Source: Dethiobacter sp. (GTDB taxonomy: Bacteria; Bacillota; Dethiobacteria; DTU022; UBA8154). From it: a stretch of 64,000 nucleotides of DNA. The DNA is taken from assembly GCA_020725665.1 (NCBI GenBank), contig DYEO01000084.1:17608-81607 (forward strand), read 5' to 3'. The notes under the pieces are model-generated. The model was not told the origin of the DNA, searched no databases, and saw only the letters and a list, made by a program, of their open reading frames with translations. A program made the position numbers and the translations under genes. This document shows positions 35,291-44,197 of this stretch, piece after piece. Position 1 is the stretch's first letter. Each line of letters begins with the position of its first letter.

Positions 35291-36490
35291 TTAATTATTA
35301 CCCGAGACATCCCCAATTTTATACCTGTAATTCAATATTTTTCCCCCGGAATCCTGCAAATATATGCGGGGCACCCTGGCGTTGACGTTGCAAAGAAGCT
35401 CATAGCTAATCGTTCCCAACCGGTCGGCCACCTCTTCAAGGCTGATCTCCCCACTCCCCTGGCGACCGTAGGCAACAACCTCGTCACCCTCCCGTACCAC
35501 GGGAAGAGAACCCACATCAAGCATGGTCATATCCATGCAGATTCTGCCGGCGATGGGAACCCGTTGCCCCCGCACCAGCATAAATCCCCCGTTTGAAAGA
35601 TGCCGGTTCAGGCCGTCCCCATATCCCAGGGGGACAGTGGCAATGCGTGTTGCCCGGGGGGTGCGGTAGCTTCCCCCATAACTCACCGGGGTGCCGGCAG
35701 GAACTTTTTTTAGATAGACGATCCTGCTTTTCAGGGCAAGGGCGGCCTGCAGGCGTACTTTGCTCCGGTCAACAGCAGCGGAAGGATAATAGCCGTAAAT
35801 GCCGATACCCACCCGCACCATGTCAAAAACAGCTTCGGGATACCCGATTAGCCCCGCGGTGTTGGCCGCATGTCTCAGGGGGACATGTATCCCTTTGCCG
35901 GCGGCGGCACCGAGAAGTTCACGGAAAAGAGCAAGCTGCCGTTCGGTAAAAACTCTATCCCTTTCATCTGCACAGGCCAAATGGGTAAAAACCCCTCCCA
36001 GTTCAAGCCCCGGCAAGCCCGCCACCTTCTCCAGCAACAGCAGGCTCTCTCGCGGTTTTGCCGGTCCCAGGCGGCCCATTCCCGTATCAACTTTAAAATG
36101 GAAACGTATACGGCAGCCAAGAGCGCAGGCCTGCTGCGAGAAAGCCCGGGCACCCTCCCAGTTGTAAACAGTGGGGGTAAGCCTCGCTTCTTTTAAAAGA
36201 GCGACGTGCTGTGGATCGGTATAACCGAGGATAAGGACCGGCGCCTCTATACCCCGGCGGCGCAGCTTAATCCCCTCCTCCAGGGAGGCCACTCCCAGCA
36301 TGGAGGCGCCGGCAGCGAGGGCGGCCGCGGCCGTTTCCGGGGCGCCATGGCCGTAAGCGTTGGCCTTTACCACCGCCATCAAAGAAACGGCGTCAGGTAA
36401 TAAACGGCGGAACTCCCTCACGTTGGCCATGATTTTTGTGAGATCAACTTCTGCCCAGGTAGGCCTGGCGTATCCCTGAAGCTCTTTCAT
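35291..36490 (-). CDS. alr: alanine racemase
   Basis: 399 residues. PLP lysine Lys42 in VVKANAYGHG, and the catalytic Tyr in PVSYGGSYRT in the C-terminal beta domain. It makes D-Ala for the cell wall. The ATG at 36490 has only a modest SD. Upstream of the EndoAI/EndoA pair, as in Bacillus. Confidence 0.93.
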   Translation of the reverse strand: MKELQGYARPTWAEVDLTKIMANVREFRRLLPDAVSLMAVVKANAYGHGAPETAAAALAAGASMLGVASLEEGIKLRRRGIEAPVLILGYTDPQHVALLKEARLTPTVYNWEGARAFSQQACALGCRIRFHFKVDTGMGRLGPAKPRESLLLLEKVAGLPGLELGGVFTHLACADERDRVFTERQLALFRELLGAAAGKGIHVPLRHAANTAGLIGYPEAVFDMVRVGIGIYGYYPSAAVDRSKVRLQAALALKSRIVYLKKVPAGTPVSYGGSYRTPRATRIATVPLGYGDGLNRHLSNGGFMLVRGQRVPIAGRICMDMTMLDVGSLPVVREGDEVVAYGRQGSGEISLEEVADRLGTISYELLCNVNARVPRIYLQDSGGKILNYRYKIGDVSGNN

Positions 36491-36687
36491 ACCTGCATAC
36501 GTACCCCATCCGGGTGGGTTCCCTTCTCTCTTTTCGTCTGCTTCGGCAATAGCTTTTGAAGAACTGCCCGTTTACCTTTACTGCATAAAAAAGAGAAAGA
36601 AGCAACACTTATTACTATTCCACAATAAAGGAGACTATTCCTTCCGGGCAGCAAAAAAGGCGATATAACTATTATTTCCATGGGTAT

Positions 36688-37977
36688 TTACTTGGGGATA
36701 ACCCTGTAAACGCTGTTAATGGCCCCGATCCCTGGAAATTTTTGTATACGGGCCAGCGCTGCATTAAAGTTTTTTTCCTTTTCTACGTGCGTCACGAGCA
36801 CTATTTCCGCTTTCCCTTCCCGGCTCCGTTTCTGGATAATCATATCCAGACTCACCATTTCCTCGCTGAAGGCATTGGCCAGCCCGGCAAAAACCCCGGG
36901 CTGGTCCTGGGCCTGCAGGCGCAGGTAAAAGGCGGAATTAAGCTCCTCCAGGGGTACCACCTTTTTGTCCAGGAAGTCAATTTCCATAACGCCGTTTTCC
37001 ACCTGGTGGTTGATACCGCGCACCACGTCAATAAGGTCCGCAACCACCGAACTGCCCGTGGGCATGGACCCTGCCCCGGGCCCGTAAAACATGACCTCGC
37101 CCACGGCGTTGCCTTCAACATAGAGGGCATTGTTTTCAAAGAGGACACCGGCCAGTGGATGGGTAAGGGGAACCAGAGCCGGGTGAACGCGCAGTGCCAG
37201 TCCTTCCGGCATTTCCTCACCGATAGCCAGCAATTTAATCGTAAAGCCAAGCTCCCGCGCGTATAAAAGGTCCCGCCGGTTTAAATTGCTGATTCCTTCC
37301 ATATGAACCGTATCGAAATCAATGTGACTGTTGAAAGCCAGGCTGGCGAGGATACAGAGCTTGTAGGCCGCATCCTTACCCTCCAGGTCGTTTGTGGGGT
37401 CCTGCTCGGCAAAACCCCTGGCCTGAGCTTCGGTAAGCGCTTCGGTAAATTCCAAACCCTCCAGATCCATGCGGGTAAGAATATAGTTGGTCGTCCCGTT
37501 GATGATGCCGGCAAGGCGCAGAATCCTGTTGGCGCCGAGACTGTGTTTGAGCGGCCGGATCAGGGGGATACCCCCGCCCACACTCGCCTCGTAATAAATA
37601 TTGCAGCCGTTATCCCGGGCCAGCCGCAACAGTGACGCACCGGCGGTGGCCATGAGGTCCTTGTTTGCGGTTATGACATATTTCTTGCGGCGCAGCGCTT
37701 CCTCCACGTATTCCCGCGCGTCCAGGCCGCCGATCAGCTCGATCACCACATCGATCTCCGGATCCTGGAGTATCTCGGCCGCCTTCGTAGTGAGGAGGGA
37801 AGGGTCGACCTTCACGTCCCTCGCTTTTTGCTTATTGCGCACCAGGATCTTCTTCACTTCTATGTTTATACCGGCCCGGCCCCTGACCTGCTCCCCGTTC
37901 ATCTGCAGGATCTTCATTACCCCTGAACCTACCGTGCCCAACCCCAAGAGGCCGACTTTAACAACGTCTTTCCCCAT
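36688..37977 (-). CDS. hom: homoserine dehydrogenase with ACT domain
   Basis: 429 residues: NAD(P)-binding GLGTVGSGV (about 11-20), catalytic region with GIINGTTNYILT and KDAAYKLCILA, and a C-terminal ACT domain (about 350-429) for feedback control, probably by Thr. Start ATG with GGAGG 10 nt upstream. It reduces aspartate semialdehyde to homoserine. No thrB or thrC in the window. Confidence 0.95.
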   Translation of the reverse strand: MGKDVVKVGLLGLGTVGSGVMKILQMNGEQVRGRAGINIEVKKILVRNKQKARDVKVDPSLLTTKAAEILQDPEIDVVIELIGGLDAREYVEEALRRKKYVITANKDLMATAGASLLRLARDNGCNIYYEASVGGGIPLIRPLKHSLGANRILRLAGIINGTTNYILTRMDLEGLEFTEALTEAQARGFAEQDPTNDLEGKDAAYKLCILASLAFNSHIDFDTVHMEGISNLNRRDLLYARELGFTIKLLAIGEEMPEGLALRVHPALVPLTHPLAGVLFENNALYVEGNAVGEVMFYGPGAGSMPTGSSVVADLIDVVRGINHQVENGVMEIDFLDKKVVPLEELNSAFYLRLQAQDQPGVFAGLANAFSEEMVSLDMIIQKRSREGKAEIVLVTHVEKEKNFNAALARIQKFPGIGAINSVYRVIPK

Positions 37978-38066
37978 CTTTCACTAACCTCCATCATGCC
38001 GCGGGTATTTTTTCTGATATATTTCGCTCATTATAACATCTGCCGTGCCCTCAGCGCAATAAAAGG

Positions 38067-38088
38067 ACGGCTGCTTTTTTGCAGCCGT
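38067..38088 (-). terminator. terminator after rmlA
   Basis: Perfect 8-bp stem ACGGCTGC (38067-38074) / GCAGCCGT (38081-38088); on the minus strand it is followed by CCTTTTATT. Ends the rmlB-rmlC-rmlA transcript. Confidence 0.6.
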
Positions 38089-38100
38089 AACCTTTTCAGC

Positions 38101-38154
38101 GGGCGGACAGAGTCGTCCGCCCCTACGCGGGCGGGCACAGAAACCCGCCCCTAC
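38101..38154. repeat. double GC-rich hairpin repeat overlapping the rmlA stop
   Basis: GGGCGGAC (38101-38108) / GTCCGCCC (38115-38122) then CTAC, followed by GGGCGGG (38129-38135) / CCCGCCC (38144-38150) then CTAC (38151-38154). The final CTA is the TAG stop of rmlA on the minus strand. Confidence 0.85.
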
Positions 38155-39221
38155 AGTGTGATGCAGGAGCCGGCGCCGAGCAAAAGGCTGATGCCGTCCT
38201 TGATGCGGGACTGACCAAAAACGCGGGCGTTTTCCCCAATAATGCTTTTCTTCAGCGTTTTGCTCAGATTGCGCAGAACCACATCCTCGCACAAAATACT
38301 CTCCTCCACCCGGGCATTTTCGACGACAGACCCGCTGCCGATGGCGCAATAGGGCCCAATAAAAGCGTTGGTAACGCGGCATTTATCGCCGATAATGAGG
38401 GGGCCCCGCAGCTTGCTTTGCGTCATACGGGCGGACGGGGAAACAATACACCCCCCGGCCAAAGGGATACAGTCTTTTCCAGGTTTTATAATTCTATTTC
38501 CAGTATGCATGAGATCCAGTATTTTGCGATTGGCCGTGAGCACGTCTTCCGGTTTGCCCACGTCCAGCCACCAGCCGGAATAATGGTACGGGACAATTTT
38601 ACCACCCATGTGCAGCAGCTCCTGCAGCGCGTCGGTAATCTCCAATTCCCCCCTGGCGGAGGGGCGAATGCGCTCAATGGCGGCAAAAATCTTTTTGGAC
38701 AGGAGGTAAATACCCATAATCGCCAGGTTACTGCGGGGCAGGAGCGGTTTTTCCTCAAGAGCAATGACCCGCCCGTCCTTGACTTCCGCAATACCATAGC
38801 GGCGGGGGTCGTTTACAGGAGCAAGAAAAATGAGGGCATCCGCCCCCGTTTGCTTAAAGATTGCCACACCTTCACGGAGGCTCTGGTCAAAAATATTGTC
38901 ACCGAGGACCATGATAAAGTCCTCATCGCCCAGGAAGGGGCGGGCCGTTTGCACGGCATGAGCCAAGCCAAGAGGGACCGCCTGTCTGATATAGGTTAAC
39001 TCAAGGGACGGGGGCGTTTCCTGCTGCATCTTCGCGGGAATACGCACCAAGCCCTCTTCCCCGGTGATGATGCCTGCCCGGGTGATACCCACCTCGTGCA
39101 AAGCAAAGAAGATATAACTGAGCACAGGCCGGTTGGCCACGGGGATCAGATGCTTGGGCGTACTCCAGGTAAAGGGTTGCAGGCGCGTCCCCTTCCCTCC
39201 GCTGAGCACCAACCCCTTCAT
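38151..39221 (-). CDS. rmlA: glucose-1-phosphate thymidylyltransferase, long form (SpsI-like)
   Basis: 356 residues. Nucleotidyltransferase domain (about 1-240) with GGKGTRLQP and a Lys in EKP, plus a C-terminal left-handed beta-helix (about 250-350), so the long RmlA form; Bacillus SpsI is shorter. It makes dTDP-glucose. ATG 39221 overlaps the rmlC stop by 4 nt (ATGA) and has AAGGGG 7 nt upstream. The stop codon is donated by an intergenic repeat. Confidence 0.88.
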   Translation of the reverse strand: MKGLVLSGGKGTRLQPFTWSTPKHLIPVANRPVLSYIFFALHEVGITRAGIITGEEGLVRIPAKMQQETPPSLELTYIRQAVPLGLAHAVQTARPFLGDEDFIMVLGDNIFDQSLREGVAIFKQTGADALIFLAPVNDPRRYGIAEVKDGRVIALEEKPLLPRSNLAIMGIYLLSKKIFAAIERIRPSARGELEITDALQELLHMGGKIVPYHYSGWWLDVGKPEDVLTANRKILDLMHTGNRIIKPGKDCIPLAGGCIVSPSARMTQSKLRGPLIIGDKCRVTNAFIGPYCAIGSGSVVENARVEESILCEDVVLRNLSKTLKKSIIGENARVFGQSRIKDGISLLLGAGSCITL

Positions 39222-39673
39222 GCTTTTTCCCCTTCTTTCCAGCAATAAGGAATGCGGGGGTCATCCAAAGGAAGACGGTATTCATCGGGTCTTTCCCGGT
39301 TATAGGGCTCGCTGGGACAGTTGAGCAGCAGCGTTTCCTCCGTACCTAGGGCCTGAAAACCATGCACCACCAGGGGAGGAATACGGATGAGCAGGGGGTT
39401 GTATGCACCGGCAAAGTATTCCCGGATATCACCTTTTGTGTGTGAGTCTTCCCGGTAATCAAAGAGCACGATACGGGCCATCCCTGAAAGGACGGCAAAA
39501 TGGTCGGTCTGCAAGCGGTGATAGTGCCAGGCTTTGATCACTCCGGGATAGGCGGTGCTGATATAAACCTGGCCGAATTGTTGAAAAAAGGGGTCGTCCC
39601 TGCGGAATATCTCCAGCAGGCGTCCCCTGGCATCGCAGATAAATTTCAACGGTTTGACAATAACACCTTCCAT
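39218..39673 (-). CDS. rmlC: dTDP-4-dehydrorhamnose 3,5-epimerase-like cupin (SpsL-like)
   Basis: 151 residues, shorter than RmlC (about 180) and close to the size of Bacillus SpsL. Cupin fold with the active-site region IKAWHYHRLQTDHF and a C-terminal YNRERPDEYRL. It probably epimerises dTDP-4-keto-6-deoxyglucose. The ATG at 39673 is 13 nt from an SD lying in the rmlB end. Between rmlB and rmlA in one operon. Confidence 0.82.
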   Translation of the reverse strand: MEGVIVKPLKFICDARGRLLEIFRRDDPFFQQFGQVYISTAYPGVIKAWHYHRLQTDHFAVLSGMARIVLFDYREDSHTKGDIREYFAGAYNPLLIRIPPLVVHGFQALGTEETLLLNCPSEPYNRERPDEYRLPLDDPRIPYCWKEGEKA

Positions 39674-39683
39674 GGGGACATTT

Positions 39684-40652
39684 TCACTCCTTTGTCGCGG
39701 CAGCCTGAAACTTTTGCACGTACCAGGCCACCGTCCGGGATAAGGCCGTCTCCAGATCAAAGTGGGGCCGCCAGCCCAGTTCTTTTCTGATGCGGCCGGT
39801 GGCAAGGGCATAACGGCGGTCATGACCGGGGCGATCGTCTATAAAACGAAGCAGTGAGGGAGACTTACCCAGGATATGCAGGATTGACCCCGCCAGTTCC
39901 AAATTGGTCCTTTCCTCATTGGCGCCGATATTATAGATGCGGCCCGGTTTCCCCCGCAAAAGGACCTGCTCCAGGGCACGGCAGTGGTCTTCCACGTATA
40001 TCCAATCGCGGATCTGCCGGCCGTCACCGTACAGGGGAACAAGCTCGTCGCACAGTGCATTGTGGATAATAGTGGGTATAAATTTTTCCCGGTGCTGGTA
40101 CGGCCCGTAATTGTTCGTGGAACGGGTAATCAGGGCCGGTAAGCCGTACGTCTTATAATACGACCTGGTCAGGCAATCAGCGGCCGCCTTGCCTGCGGAG
40201 TACGGATTGTTGGGGGCGAGGGGTGATTCCTCGCTGAAAAAGCCTTTTTTACCAAGGGACCCGTAAACTTCATCGGTGGAAATTTGCAGGAATCGTTTTA
40301 TTTTACTGTGCCTTGCCGCTTCCAAAAGAATAAAGCAACCGCAGATATTGGTGTCGATAAAGTCCCGCGGCGAAATGATGCTCCGGTCCACATGGGAATG
40401 GGCAGCAAAGTTGACGATGGCATCCACGCCCTCCTTCATGATTTTGACCACAGTAGTCTCATCAGCGATATCGCCCTGTAAAAAGGAATAATTAGGACAA
40501 CCGCATATACCCTGAAGCCTGGTGAGGTCGGCAGCGTAGGTCAGTTGATCCAGGTTAATAAATTGAGTCTGGGGGTAGCGGGGCACCATGCGCAGCAAAA
40601 AGTTACTGCCGATAAAACCGGCTCCCCCGGTAACTAAAACTTTCCGGAACAC
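39684..40652 (-). CDS. rmlB: dTDP-glucose 4,6-dehydratase (SpsJ-like)
   Basis: 322 residues, extended SDR. NAD motif TGGAGFIGSNF at about 8-18, STDEVYGSL, and Tyr-x3-Lys in NPYSAGKAAAD; the family RSTNNYGPYQ is present. It makes dTDP-4-keto-6-deoxyglucose. GTG start 40652 with GGAG 12 nt upstream. First gene of rmlB-rmlC-rmlA. Confidence 0.93.
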   Translation of the reverse strand: MFRKVLVTGGAGFIGSNFLLRMVPRYPQTQFINLDQLTYAADLTRLQGICGCPNYSFLQGDIADETTVVKIMKEGVDAIVNFAAHSHVDRSIISPRDFIDTNICGCFILLEAARHSKIKRFLQISTDEVYGSLGKKGFFSEESPLAPNNPYSAGKAAADCLTRSYYKTYGLPALITRSTNNYGPYQHREKFIPTIIHNALCDELVPLYGDGRQIRDWIYVEDHCRALEQVLLRGKPGRIYNIGANEERTNLELAGSILHILGKSPSLLRFIDDRPGHDRRYALATGRIRKELGWRPHFDLETALSRTVAWYVQKFQAAATKE

Positions 40653-40685
40653 CCTTTGTTATCACTCCAATCTTTATCTTCTGGT

Positions 40686-40770
40686 TACTGTTCAGTCCAA
40701 GGTCCAAAGTCCAAGGTGAAAAGTCATCTTAAAGACCTTCAACTTTTGACTTTCAACATTTGACTTTATT
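40686..40770. repeat. short direct repeats before rmlB
   Basis: Repeated AAGGTCCAAAGTCCAAGG-type units, then CAACTTTTGACTTTCAACATTTGACTTT (given as positions 40739-40766). Low-complexity intergenic sequence similar in style to the TTGACAATTGAC tails elsewhere. Confidence 0.6.
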
Positions 40771-40812
40771 CAGGTTAGCCTGATAAACTATCAGGTCAGT
40801 TTAATATTTTTT

Positions 40813-40998
40813 TCAGGGGATATTGGCCATTTTTTTGATTTCTGCCAACCTCGAGTTGTATTCAGCCTCGCTGCTGTGTATTGGAACGTGGCTCAGGTCC
40901 AAATAAGAACAGGAGAGACTTTTTTCCCCGTTAAGGATGCTCATCCTGCGGGTCAGGCTACGGGGATATCTTTTGCCGGTAACAAAATCTTGTGACAT
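40813..40998 (-). CDS. small 61-residue protein, probable sporulation gene
   Basis: ATG 40998 is preceded by a near-perfect AAGGAGG, 6 nt away, so translation is likely. The product is basic in its first half (GKRYPRSLTRRMS), then has Ser/Tyr-rich LSCSYLDLSHVPIHSSEAEY and a charged end. No domain, signal or membrane segment is recognised. A SigK-like promoter (ACC-N16-CATAAAATA) lies 40-75 nt upstream. The divergent neighbour is a Cys-rich coat-like gene, so a spore-coat role is inferred. Confidence 0.6.
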   Translation of the reverse strand: MSQDFVTGKRYPRSLTRRMSILNGEKSLSCSYLDLSHVPIHSSEAEYNSRLAEIKKMANIP

Positions 40999-41043
40999 TG
41001 TTTACCTCCTTAGTAATTGCCGGACATCAAGCTGTTATCTTAA

Positions 41044-41071
41044 TATTTTATGGTCAATAACTTTAAAAGGT
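41044..41071 (-). promoter_or_regulatory. SigK-like promoter for the 61-residue gene
   Basis: Minus strand: ACC (41071-41069), 16 bp, CATAAAATA (41052-41044). A full match to AC(C)-N16-CATANNNTA, with a predicted leader of about 40 nt. Confidence 0.5.
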
Positions 41072-41107
41072 TAATCCGCGGGCAGGATTTATATCAATCA
41101 TGCAGTC

Positions 41108-41134
41108 ACAAAATGCACTGCCCTTCATAATATA
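41108..41134 (+). promoter_or_regulatory. SigK-like promoter for the Cys-rich gene
   Basis: AC (41108-41109), 16 bp, CATAATATA (41126-41134); a second CATAAAATA follows at 41138. The gene starts at 41255. Back-to-back with the promoter at 41044-41071. Confidence 0.45.
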
Positions 41135-41254
41135 TAGCATAAAATAACGGGGTAAAAAGTTACAGCACGGGTTCTTACTTAACGGGTTCCCACTTAAGTT
41201 CGCAAGTCCTCACTGATACTTTATACCCTAAAAAAGAAAGGAGTTGTCAAAATT

Positions 41255-41980
41255 ATGGCTGGTCCTGCCATTAATCCGGATACGGGTGAATTCATGCAAC
41301 CCGGACTCTGCCCCTTTAACCCCTATACCGGTAGACGGGAATGTCCTCCGACCACTGAGAAAGACTGTCTTGTTGTGGAAAAAGTATTTGACCAGTGTTT
41401 CAAGGAAGATATCATCGTCAGGCTTTTCGCTATTCCCACCGGTCTAGGCGCCCCCTGCGAAAACGTTGATCTGACCCTGGTGGACCGGGTTGAGTGTGAG
41501 GTCATCTCCGCCGATTGCGAAGTTGTTGACGTTAGCCCTCCTCTTCCAGGAACAAACAACATCAGAATCGTTACTGTCAAACAAAATGTGGAAATTGAGA
41601 TCTCGCTTTATGATGATGTTCTTCTCCTCTGCACGTTTAGGGAAGTAATTAACGACTTCTTTAACCAGGTTCAGCTCTATGTCCCCCCTCCCGGCGTTCT
41701 TTTCGGGCCAGGTGGCGGACCTTTTGTCTTCTGCGAAGTGGTAAACTTTACCTGCTACTGCTCACCGGAAACGGTACCTGCCGGTGACCCGGTAGAAAAC
41801 GTTATCTGCACAGTTAAAGTATGTAAAATCATCGAAGTAACGGCCTTTGTAAAACTACTCATCCCCGTCTATGGCTACTGCGTTCCCCGGCCCTGCGAAG
41901 CTGCGCCGCAGCAAAAAGAGATTGTCTGTCCTCCCATCGACGAATTATTCCCGCCGCAGCAGGAAATCGAAGATCCCTAA
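41255..41980 (+). CDS. Cys-rich spore-coat-like protein
   Basis: 241 residues with about 18 cysteines, many in valine-rich beta-like strings. It contains CLVVEKVFDQCFKEDIIV, a pattern seen in clostridial proteins with spore coat (SPOCS-like) segments, and proline-rich VPPPGVLFGPGGGPF. There is no signal peptide. AAAGGAG lies 11 nt before the ATG. It sits within the spore-glycan gene group, has a SigK-like promoter and a strong terminator. The exact family is not certain. Confidence 0.65.
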   Translation: MAGPAINPDTGEFMQPGLCPFNPYTGRRECPPTTEKDCLVVEKVFDQCFKEDIIVRLFAIPTGLGAPCENVDLTLVDRVECEVISADCEVVDVSPPLPGTNNIRIVTVKQNVEIEISLYDDVLLLCTFREVINDFFNQVQLYVPPPGVLFGPGGGPFVFCEVVNFTCYCSPETVPAGDPVENVICTVKVCKIIEVTAFVKLLIPVYGYCVPRPCEAAPQQKEIVCPPIDELFPPQQEIEDP

Positions 41981-42008
41981 AGCCGGAACTAAGATATGTG
42001 CATGGAAT

Positions 42009-42045
42009 AATAGCTTTGCCGCCAATGGTGGCAAAGCTATTTTTT
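42009..42045 (+). terminator. rho-independent terminator of the Cys-rich gene
   Basis: Perfect 12-bp stem AATAGCTTTGCC (42009-42020) / GGCAAAGCTATT (42030-42041), loop GCCAATGGT, then TTTT. Confidence 0.85.
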
Positions 42046-42046
42046 A

Positions 42047-42904
42047 TTACGGGGCGGCACAGAGACCGCCCCCTACAAGATAATCCTTTAAAGCCCCGCT
42101 GTAGTGCCGTAAAGGATAAAATCCTTTTTCCCGCCAGCAGGCGTTATCCAGGACGGTATAAAGAGGCCGTCCGGCCGGCAGGTTAAGATCACCCATTTTT
42201 ATAGGAATAACCAGCCTCTCCGGGCAATTCGCATAACGAGCTAACTCCTGTGCCAATTGGTACCGGCTGCAGAAACCGCTGTTGGTCAAATGGTACGTAC
42301 CATATAAGGGTTTCTTAACCAAAAGGTTCACTGCTTCCGCCAGGTCAAGGGTAAAGGTTGGAGAGCCTACCTGGTCGACGGCTGCCTGTACAGTTTCCTT
42401 TTTTTGCAGCTTTTGCCAAATATAATTAACAAAATTTCGATCACTTTCTCCAAACAACCAGGAGGTGCGGATAATATAATGTTGTATGCAAATTTTCCTG
42501 ACAAAATTCTCCCCTGACAGCTTGGATTGACCGTAAATGGAAAGAGGGTTTGGCTTATCCTCTTCCCGGTACGGGGTTTTTCGGCAACCGTCAAAAACAT
42601 AATCGGTACTGAAGTGCACAAGCCGGCCCCCCGTTTCCCGCGCCGCAACGGCCATATTAGCAGCCCCCAGGGCATTAACCAGAAAAGACTTTTCCGAATC
42701 TAGCTCGCAATCATCCACCCGGGTTAAAGCCGCCGGGTTTAAAATAAGATCGGGTTTAAAGTCACAGGCCGCTTTCAGGGTATCTTCCGGCTTTGTTATG
42801 TCCATTTGCTCTCTGGTCAGAGCAAGCACATTACTGTGGGCAAAACTTTTTCGCAGTGCCAGAGCCAACATACCGGCTCCCCCGCTGATTAATACGCGTA
42901 ACAT
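42047..42904 (-). CDS. rmlD: dTDP-4-dehydrorhamnose reductase (SpsK-like)
   Basis: 285 residues, SDR fold. GGAGMLA near the N-terminus, STDYVFDG, and Tyr-x3-Lys in SIYGQSKLSGE. It completes dTDP-L-rhamnose together with rmlA, rmlB and rmlC, from which it is separated by two coat-type genes. ATG 42904 has GAGGAG upstream. The last nine residues (VGGGLCAAP) come from an intergenic hairpin repeat, so the natural end was probably a little shorter. Confidence 0.9.
   Translation of the reverse strand: MLRVLISGGAGMLALALRKSFAHSNVLALTREQMDITKPEDTLKAACDFKPDLILNPAALTRVDDCELDSEKSFLVNALGAANMAVAARETGGRLVHFSTDYVFDGCRKTPYREEDKPNPLSIYGQSKLSGENFVRKICIQHYIIRTSWLFGESDRNFVNYIWQKLQKKETVQAAVDQVGSPTFTLDLAEAVNLLVKKPLYGTYHLTNSGFCSRYQLAQELARYANCPERLVIPIKMGDLNLPAGRPLYTVLDNACWREKGFYPLRHYSGALKDYLVGGGLCAAP
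42051..42076. repeat. GC-rich hairpin repeat coding the RmlD C-terminus
   Basis: GGGGCGG (42051-42057), CACAGAGA, CCGCCCC (42066-42072), then CTAC. It lies wholly inside the rmlD frame and encodes its last residues VGGGLCAAP. Confidence 0.85.
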
Positions 42905-42992
42905 TTAATACTGCTCCTCAACATTTATTACCTTTCATGATTATTATAGTGAAGTTTGCAGCTCAAAAGTTACTTGCATCCTTATAAAACCG

Positions 42993-44192
42993 TTAATGTG
43001 AAAAATAACCGAGTACTTTCTTAACAGCTTTAATAACATCTGAGAGATCACCTGAAGACATGGCGGGGAAAAGGGGCAGGGTAATAATTGATTCATAGAT
43101 CTGTTCGGCATTTGGGCATAAACCTGGTTGATAACCCAGTTCACAATAATATGGATGCAGGTAAACAGGTAAGTAATGAACATTTACTCCAATATTCTCT
43201 TTTTGCAATGCTTCAAAAATTTCTTTGCGCCCTGCAAATAACCTGTTTAAATTTACACGAATAACAAATAAATGCCAGCTTGAAACAGCCCCCTCTTTTT
43301 GGTGTGGGAGATTAATTTGTTTTATGTTTTGCAAGGCTTCCATATATTTTTCAGCATATAGAGTTCTTTTTTGCAAAAACAATTCCAGTTTCTTTAATTG
43401 ACTGATACCCAGTGCAGCTTGAAAATCAGTCATGCGGTAATTGTATCCAAGAAAGTGCATTTCATAATACCAGGGGCCGTGGTTTTTCTTTAACCTTTCC
43501 CGTTCCCGGGTAATGCCGTGTGTCCTGAATTGTACCAGTTTATCATAAAACATTTTATTATTTGTTGTGATTACCCCACCTTCACCGGCGGTAATGTGTT
43601 TTACCGGATGAAAGCTAAACATGGTCATGTCGCTGATTGATCCGATTTTTTGTCCTTTGTAAGATGCACCCAGGGCATGAGCGGCATCTTCAATGATCAC
43701 TAAATTATATTTCCCGGCTATTTCCTGGATACGATCATGTTCTACAGGTTGGCCTGTAAAGTCAACAGGAATAATAGCTTTTGTGTTTTTCGTGATTAAT
43801 TTTTGAATTGAGCCGGGAGCAACATTATATGTTTGCGGATCAATGTCGGCAAATACAGGTTTTCCTCCCTGGTAAAGAACACAATTGGCACTGGCTGCGA
43901 AAGTGAGGGCTGGAACAATGACCTCGTCGCCGGAAGCAATGCCGGCAGCAAAACAGGCACCGTGTAAAGCCGCGGTGCCGCTGGAAAATGTTACTGCATA
44001 TTTTGCTCCAACATAACGGGCAATTTCTTTTTCAAATTGCGAAATTACCGGCCCTGTCGTTAAATACTCCCCCTTTAAAACATTCAATACTGCACAAATG
44101 TCATCTTGATCAAGCCATTGCCTGCCGTAGGGGAGGTAAGAATCCCTGACAGGCTTCCCCCCAAAAGCTGCTAATATGTTATCATTGTTCAT
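42993..44192 (-). CDS. spsC: DegT/DnrJ/EryC1 aminotransferase (SpsC/PseC/LegC-like)
   Basis: 399 residues. PLP-dependent sugar aminotransferase with the Lys in MFSFHPVKHITAGEGG, FSSGTAALHGA and IEDAAHALGASYKG. Acts on a UDP-4-keto-6-deoxy-HexNAc to give the 4-amino sugar in nonulosonic acid synthesis. Located downstream of the 4,6-dehydratase at 45165 in one transcript. SpsC is the best fit by context; the stereochemistry (PseC or LegC) is open. Confidence 0.85.
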   Translation of the reverse strand: MNNDNILAAFGGKPVRDSYLPYGRQWLDQDDICAVLNVLKGEYLTTGPVISQFEKEIARYVGAKYAVTFSSGTAALHGACFAAGIASGDEVIVPALTFAASANCVLYQGGKPVFADIDPQTYNVAPGSIQKLITKNTKAIIPVDFTGQPVEHDRIQEIAGKYNLVIIEDAAHALGASYKGQKIGSISDMTMFSFHPVKHITAGEGGVITTNNKMFYDKLVQFRTHGITRERERLKKNHGPWYYEMHFLGYNYRMTDFQAALGISQLKKLELFLQKRTLYAEKYMEALQNIKQINLPHQKEGAVSSWHLFVIRVNLNRLFAGRKEIFEALQKENIGVNVHYLPVYLHPYYCELGYQPGLCPNAEQIYESIITLPLFPAMSSGDLSDVIKAVKKVLGYFSH

Positions 44193-44197
44193 AACGT

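Noticed and set aside
36487..36681. 64-codon frame overlapping the alr start (ATGA overlap)
   Set aside because: No SD before its ATG and no domain; the overlap alone is weak evidence.
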